Shown piece by piece: positions 59,311 to 64,000 of a stretch of DNA of 64,000 bases (position 1 is the first letter of the stretch; the number at the start of each line of letters is the position of its first letter). The DNA comes from Achatina immaculata (taxonomy: Eukaryota; Mollusca; Gastropoda; Stylommatophora; Achatinidae), in assembly GCA_009760885.1 (NCBI GenBank), contig CM019696.1, forward strand, positions 47,686,017-47,750,016, in the 5' to 3' direction. Made by a program: the position numbers and the translations under genes. The notes beneath the pieces were generated by a model. The model had not been told where the DNA came from. It saw only the letters and a list, made by a program, of their open reading frames with translations, and searched no databases.

Positions 59311-59564
59311 ATGTAAATAATTTATATGACGTGTACATGACTCTATATATGAAATATGACTCAACCTTTCTTAGCCTCCCCCCCCCCACACACACAGGTT
59401 TTCCATTCAATGGATTCTCATGCCTGCTGTACGGGTCCCGTTTCCTTCATCTCATCATGCACATGTCCCACCCATCTACACCGTTGTTTGTTCTCTCTTC
59501 TCATTTTCAATTAGTTAATGCTTCTTTGTTTTCTTTTCTGCCCATGGATTTCGTCGTATTTTCT
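59311..59564. other. intron sequence without recognised gene
   Basis: Unique sequence with a short C run at about 59379-59387. Confidence 0.6.
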
Positions 59565-60275
59565 GTTCTGTATAGCAATATTTCAAGTGTTTCTATTTTC
59601 TGTATAGCAACATTTCAAGCGTCTCTTATATTCTGTATAGCAACATTTCAAGGGTCTCTTATATTCTGTATAGCAACATTTCAAGCGTCTCTATTTTCTG
59701 TATAGCAACATTTCAAGGGTCTCTGTTTTCGGTATAGCAACATTTCAAGCGTCTCTATTTTCTGTACAGCAACATTTCAAGCGTCTCTGTTTTCTGTATA
59801 GCAACATTTCAAGCGCCTCTATTTTCTGTATAGCAACATTTCAAGGGTCTCTATTTTCTGTATAGCAACATTTCTAGCGTATCTATTTTCTGTATAGCAA
59901 CATTTCAAGCGTCTCTTATTTTCTGTATAGTAACATTTCAAGAGTGTCTATTTTCTGTACAGCAACATTTCAAGCGTCTCTTATTTTCTGTATAGCAACA
60001 TTTCAAGGGTCTCTATTTTCTGTATAGCAACATTTCAAGCGTCTCTGTTTTCTGTATAGCAACGTTTCAAGCGTCTCTATCTTCTGTATAGCAACATTTC
60101 AAGCGTCTCTGTTTTCTGTATAGCAACATTTCAAGCGTCTCTATTTTCTGTATAGCAACATTTCAAGCGTCTCTATTTTCTGTATAGCAACATTTCAAGC
60201 ACCTCTATTTTCTGTATAGCATCATTTCAAGCGTCTCTATTTTCTGTATAGCAACATTTCAAGCATCTCTATTTT
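59565..60275. repeat. 32-bp minisatellite, about 22 copies
   Basis: Unit ttttctgtatagcaacattt plus caagcgtctcta. Variants gggtctct and gcgtctgt are scattered through it. Confidence 0.92.
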
Positions 60276-60646
60276 CTCTTCCATTTTCTTACTAAAACTC
60301 CGAGAAAACTACCCGGCCTCGCCCTAAGTCTGGTCATGCTCGACTTATTCAACTCTGGTCGTCAAATGAAGTCAGGGCTCCCACGACAAAATCAGAACCA
60401 GCAAACAGTTAACCTGTGGCCTTATGTGGTCGCCGCCTCCCCTCCCCCCCCCCCCAAATTCTCGTGCAACCCCTGGCATGCCTAATTAAGTGTATCCATG
60501 CACCGGCAGAAAGATGTTGCGTTCTGAGGTCCCTGTCTGAAAATATACAGTCACAATTAACCAGGCGCTGGTCACGCTGTAGTAGCAGGAGAGGATTAAA
60601 CAGTTCTACAGACCAGATATACTCAACAATAAAGGTTCTTTTAGCA
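60276..60646. other. intron sequence without recognised gene
   Basis: Unique sequence with a C run at about 60443-60456. Confidence 0.6.
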
Positions 60647-60859
60647 CAGAGGTTCTCAGCTTTTTTTCTGTGTGTGTGCCCCGTGCACCCTTTTCGTCAT
60701 ATCTCAGAATGTCCGTCACTTCCGATCCTCCTCACTCCCCCTCCCCCCCCCCAAAAAAAAAGATTTTCAGACTCAAAGGTGCACTCCATTCCAGCAGTCT
60801 AAGTCTGTCACTCTGTGATGGGGGGGGGGGAATAACTTCCCACTGGTTGAGATCTTCTG
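60647..60859. mobile_element. hAT-like MITE with 8-bp target duplication
   Basis: 213 bp. Left end CAGAGGTTCTCAGCT; right end read inward CAGAAGATCTCAACC (11 of 15 matching). The flanking octamers are TTTTAGCA (60639-60646) and TTTTAGAA (60860-60867), 7 of 8 identical, as expected for hAT. The interior has a C run and A run (about 60741-60760) and a G run (60820-60830), and agtctgtcactctgtgat shared with the relic at 30240-30444. Confidence 0.75.
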
Positions 60860-60884
60860 TTTTAGAATATCAGGGATGCATACA

Positions 60885-61395
60885 GGGAGATAGAGCAGAG
60901 CAGAGCAGAGAAGACAAAAGGAGTGGGATATTGAGCAGAGCAGAGAAGACAAAAGTAGTGGGATACTGAGCAGAGCATAGAAGACAAAAGGAGTGGGAGA
61001 TAGAGCAGAGCAGAGAAGACAAAAGGAGTGGGAGACAGAGCAGAACAGAAAAGACAAAAGGAGTGGGAGATAAAGCAGAGCAGAGAAGACAAAAGGAGTG
61101 GGATATTGAGCAGAACAGAAAAAGACAAAAGGAGTGGGAGATAGAGCAGAGCATAGAAGACAAAAGGAATGGGAGATACAGCAGAACAGAAAAGACAAAA
61201 CGAGTGGGAGATAGAGCAGAGCAGAGAAGACAAAACGAGTGGGAGATAGAGCAGAGCAGAACAAAGAAGACAAAACGAGTGGGAGATAGAGCAGAGAAGA
61301 GAAGACAAAACGAGTGGGAGATGGAGCAGAGCAGAGAAGACAAAACGAGTGGGAGATAGAGCAGAGCAGAGAAGACAAAAGTGAGAGATAGACAA
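60885..61395. repeat. ~35-bp minisatellite, about 14 copies
   Basis: Unit gagcagagcagagaagacaa plus aaggagtgggagata, with aacgagtggg variants toward the right. Unit length varies (32-41 bp). Minus-strand frames such as SHSFCLLCSALSPT are artefacts. Confidence 0.88.
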
Positions 61396-61468
61396 GCGCG
61401 AGATTGAGAGGGGATGACAGTAAAAACGTACAAATAAGTTACAAAAAGAAGGAGAGGAAGTGTGAGAG

Positions 61469-61469
<1 letters not shown>

Positions 61470-61501
<32 letters not shown>
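61470..61501. repeat. (GA)n microsatellite
   Basis: GA run of about 30 bp. Confidence 0.9.
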
Positions 61502-61611
61502 CCAAAATCAGATAATGATGATTTCTTACATATTCTGATCATAAGAAGGATCTGTAAGACAGCACACATAAATGACTTACTCTGTATCTGTACAATGGGG
61601 TGGGGATGGGG

Positions 61612-61616
61612 TGTGA

Positions 61617-61664
<48 letters not shown>
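61612..61664. repeat. (GT)n(GA)n compound microsatellite
   Basis: GT run followed directly by a GA run. A (GA)-rich tract also lies at about 61877-61917. Confidence 0.9.
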
Positions 61665-61992
61665 AGAACTGCACTGAAGTGAATTATCTTTATTTTCAAC
61701 TGGGCACGCAGGTAATTAATCCCATTAAGATAGCACGCGCGCGCACACATACACATACGCACATATATTTTCAATACAGTTCTTCTAAAGTCACATTCTT
61801 TCACATTCATTACGAGAATTTCTAACAAGGTGTAACAGGTTAAGACAACAACTTGGTGGCTGGCGAGTCATGTTATGAGAGAGAAGGAGAGAGGGAAGGG
61901 GAGAGAGAGAGAGAGAGGTATACTGAGGAGAAGATGGAGCATTTACAAATCTGTACAGAGTGCACTGATGATGATCTCAAACAACTACTGCG

Positions 61993-62125
61993 CCGGAGTG
62001 GTTAGAGCATTCTTCTCTCATTGCTTAGGTCGATAGTTCGAATCTTGCTCCTCCTGGAGATGGGGACGTAAAGAAAACCAGACCTGATGCTGACCACATC
62101 ATTCTCCAGTCATAGAAAATATGAG
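61993..62125 (+). mobile_element. tRNA-derived SINE (family 2)
   Basis: Head gccggagtggttagagcatt with an A-box-like TGGTTAGAGCA, and B box AGTTCGAATCT at 62035-62045. The body (tcctggagatggggac, gatgctgaccacatcattct) resembles part of SINE family 1. It ends near a (TA)n run. The head resembles the tRNA-like piece at 25781. Confidence 0.75.
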
Positions 62126-62576
62126 AATATATATATATATACCCTCTCCACGACATGATACTTTCCCCCAACTCTTTCTATCTGTAAGGCCAATCGTTAC
62201 AATTACATATACTCTACCTCATCATTAAACACACACGCACACACACAAAGAAACATACACACAATGGAGAGATATACATCGCTGGAACTGTCATTTCTAT
62301 CATTACTAGAAATCAGACACCAGTAAACTGTCACCTGTAATCTATGGCATAATTTACAGGCCATTTTTTTTAAAGGACCAAAACAGAGAAAACAATACAG
62401 TCAGAGATATACAGACATATACACGACAGCTGGCTGGCTGGACAGACAGACAAACCAGTCAGACAGACAAACAAGACAGACAGAATGATAAACAAATGCC
62501 TAAAGTCAGATGAACAAAGAAATTAAAAAGGGTGACTGTTCGGATGGAAGGAAGCACAGATATATGTGGTGGCCCT
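62126..62576. other. intron sequence without recognised gene
   Basis: Contains short (AC)n and (CAGA)n runs (62230-62250; 62440-62480). Nothing else recognised. Confidence 0.6.
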
Positions 62577-63167
62577 TCAGTCATTTGCATGTCCTTTGCA
62601 TAACTTTGCCTCCCTAACAGCTCTGCTGTAGGCCTCTTGGCTGTGAGCAAGATGACCTGATGCTGATGCATCCACTTGCAGATTATCAGCGATGTCTTGC
62701 AGCCATTTTCGCCTTAGTCTTCCTCTCTTTCTTTTTTCCCATTATGTACCCTTCCAAGACGGTCCTCTCTAAATTCTCATGACGTTTAATGTGTCCAAAA
62801 TATTTAAGTTTTTTTCTGTTTAATCCTCTTTACTAGCCAGCCTTCTTCAATATTAAGTTCTTGTAGTATGGATATATTTGTTCTTTTCTGTGTCCATGCT
62901 ATTAGAAGAACTCTTCTGTAAAATTTACATTCAAAGGCATTTATGTGTTTCTCAGCTGTTTTGTTAAGTGTCCAGGTCTCACAGGCATATGTTGCGATGA
63001 GAAAGATGCATGCCCATAAAAATCTTATTTGTGTGGCTCTGTCTGTTCCTCTCCACGGCTCCTTTAGTTATTTTACTTGTTGAAGAGCTGTAGATATCCT
63101 CCTTTTAATTTCCTTCATTGTATCTCCATTATTAGTTAGTAGTGATCCAAGATATTCAAAACTTACA
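62577..63167 (-). mobile_element. LINE family B, 3' fragment
   Basis: About 590 bp strongly matching the 3' part of the 12.5-kb copy (plus-strand catttgcatgtcctttgcat to gatccaagatattcaaaact). It covers the post-RT C-terminus with frame-breaking indels and lacks the (AATG)n tail. It lies about 120 bp downstream of the exon 1 donor in the transcript. Confidence 0.85.
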
Positions 63168-63284
63168 AGCGTCATATATTCTCCATAAAGCACTTGCACA
63201 CATGAAAACTATAAATGCAGACACATACACTGTGCTGGCCGTTCGCCACAACATCTACCTAAACAACAAATAACAAGAACTTAC

Positions 63285-63497
63285 TTTCCGGAGCTTGTTA
63301 ATGGCGCCCTGGGGGAACTCTTTCCTGTAGAACTTCTTCAGCCGCCTCATCTCTGGCCGGGTCATGCCGATATCCTCCAGATCCTCCTCCTGGACATACT
63401 TGAGGTGCTCTACCGTGGCGACCTTGAGGCGAGTCAACAACGGCGTGTAGTACTCGTCCAGCTCGGCCTCCACTAGAAACTCGTGCAGGTCCTTCAT
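63285..63497 (-). CDS. TNK2: ACK/TNK2-like kinase, exon with start codon and SAM-like domain
   Basis: First coding exon of an activated CDC42 kinase (non-receptor tyrosine kinase that in animals acts downstream of receptors and CDC42). The 71 residues begin MKDLHEFLVEAELDEYY and contain EEDLEDIGMTRPEMRRL, the signature of the N-terminal SAM-like domain of ACK kinases. I chose the ATG at 63497-63495 because the family normally starts only a few residues before this domain. The frame is open upstream to a CAG acceptor at 63538-63536, so the exon probably reaches 63535 and carries 5' UTR. The donor is AAA|GTAAGT at 63284-63279. The coding part is 213 bp, ending in phase 0 and matching the next exon. 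Family assignment rests on recognised motifs; an upstream coding exon outside the window cannot be excluded. Confidence 0.85.
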
Positions 63498-63625
63498 GGC
63501 AGCTGGGCTGTCTGGTCCCTGCACCGCCTCAGATACTGAAATATTATGATCATACGAGTTACTTATTACAACGTAATACTTGCTTATTAATATATAATAT
63601 GCACACATTAATACTTGGTTAGTAT

Positions 63626-64000
63626 ATTCAATATAAGATTAATAATAGGGAAATTAAGAGAATTTAATGTGAATCTATATTTATCTTTTATAGGTTATTC
63701 ACATGCCTTTGAAAGTAAATTTTACAGAAGAGTCCTTCAAATAGAATGGACACAAAAAATAATAAATATATCCATACTACAAGAACTTAATACTGAAGAA
63801 GGTTGACTAGTAAGGTGGAGTAAACAGAGAAAACTTAAATATTTTGGACACATTAAACGACATGAGAATTTAGAGAAGACCGTCTTGAAAGGGTACATAA
63901 TGGGAAAAAGAGAGGGAGACCAAGGTGAAGATGGTTGCAAAACATCGCTAATAATCTTCAAATGGACGCATCAGCAGCAGGGCATCTTGCTTACAACCGA
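63626..64000 (+). mobile_element. LINE family B, internally deleted copy (runs off window)
   Basis: Plus strand. It starts in the RT (IFNIRLIIGKLREFNVNLY, then GYSHAFES, corresponding to IDYSKAFD of motif A) and jumps directly to the post-RT C-terminus (KFYRRVLQIEWTQKI, LKYFGHIKRHENLEKTVLKG). Most of the RT is missing. It is in inverted orientation to 62577-63167 across exon 1, and continues past position 64000. Confidence 0.85.

Overview
This is animal nuclear DNA, almost all of it intron. The only host gene I can support lies on the minus strand: an ACK/TNK2-type non-receptor tyrosine kinase (activated CDC42 kinase). Four coding exons are visible, in transcript order 63497-63285 (SAM-like domain, probable start codon), 10077-9859 (linker and glycine-rich loop), 5547-5395 (catalytic lysine and helix C) and 2974-2783 (hinge to HRDLAARN catalytic loop). 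All four join in phase 0 to give 259 residues. The DFG segment, the rest of the kinase lobe, SH3/CRIB and the C-terminus lie beyond position 1. The first intron seen is about 53 kb and fills most of the window.

The kinase, the RTE-like and I/Nimb-like retrotransposon remnants, the tRNA-headed SINEs and the extreme load of locus-specific minisatellites suggest a lophotrochozoan, perhaps a gastropod mollusc. That is inference; no species can be named from the sequence alone.

Layout: 1-1.7 kb, two RTE-like LINE 3' ends, one joined to an I/Nimb-like tail. 2.8-10.4 kb, exons 4 to 2 packed between minisatellites, with one LINE (family A) whose reverse transcriptase frame is still open. 11-16.5 kb, a SINE, a decayed LINE (family B) inserted in a minisatellite, a mariner remnant and a hAT-like MITE. 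17-25.8 kb, small arrays, a GAA-tailed element with target-site duplication, and an LTR-like stretch. 27-30.2 kb, a 35-bp satellite split by a second copy of the GAA-tailed element. 31-43.7 kb, many arrays, including the long 38-bp and 23/46-bp ones. 43.7-49.4 kb, comparatively unique intron. 49.4-53.1 kb, two large arrays. 54-62 kb, more arrays, a repeat with an expanded core, a hAT-like MITE and a SINE. 62.6-64 kb, exon 1 between two LINE-B fragments in inverted orientation.

The many long open frames over the arrays (for example three overlapping minus-strand frames at 39.5-41.6 kb) come from the repeats and are not genes. I found no CRISPR array, operon, rRNA or free-standing tRNA gene, and no new enzymatic system. 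The points of interest are how repeats and retroelements are arranged around the kinase exons: repeated splice-donor sequences beside exon 3, inverted LINEs around exon 1, and insertions into satellites with visible target-site duplications.
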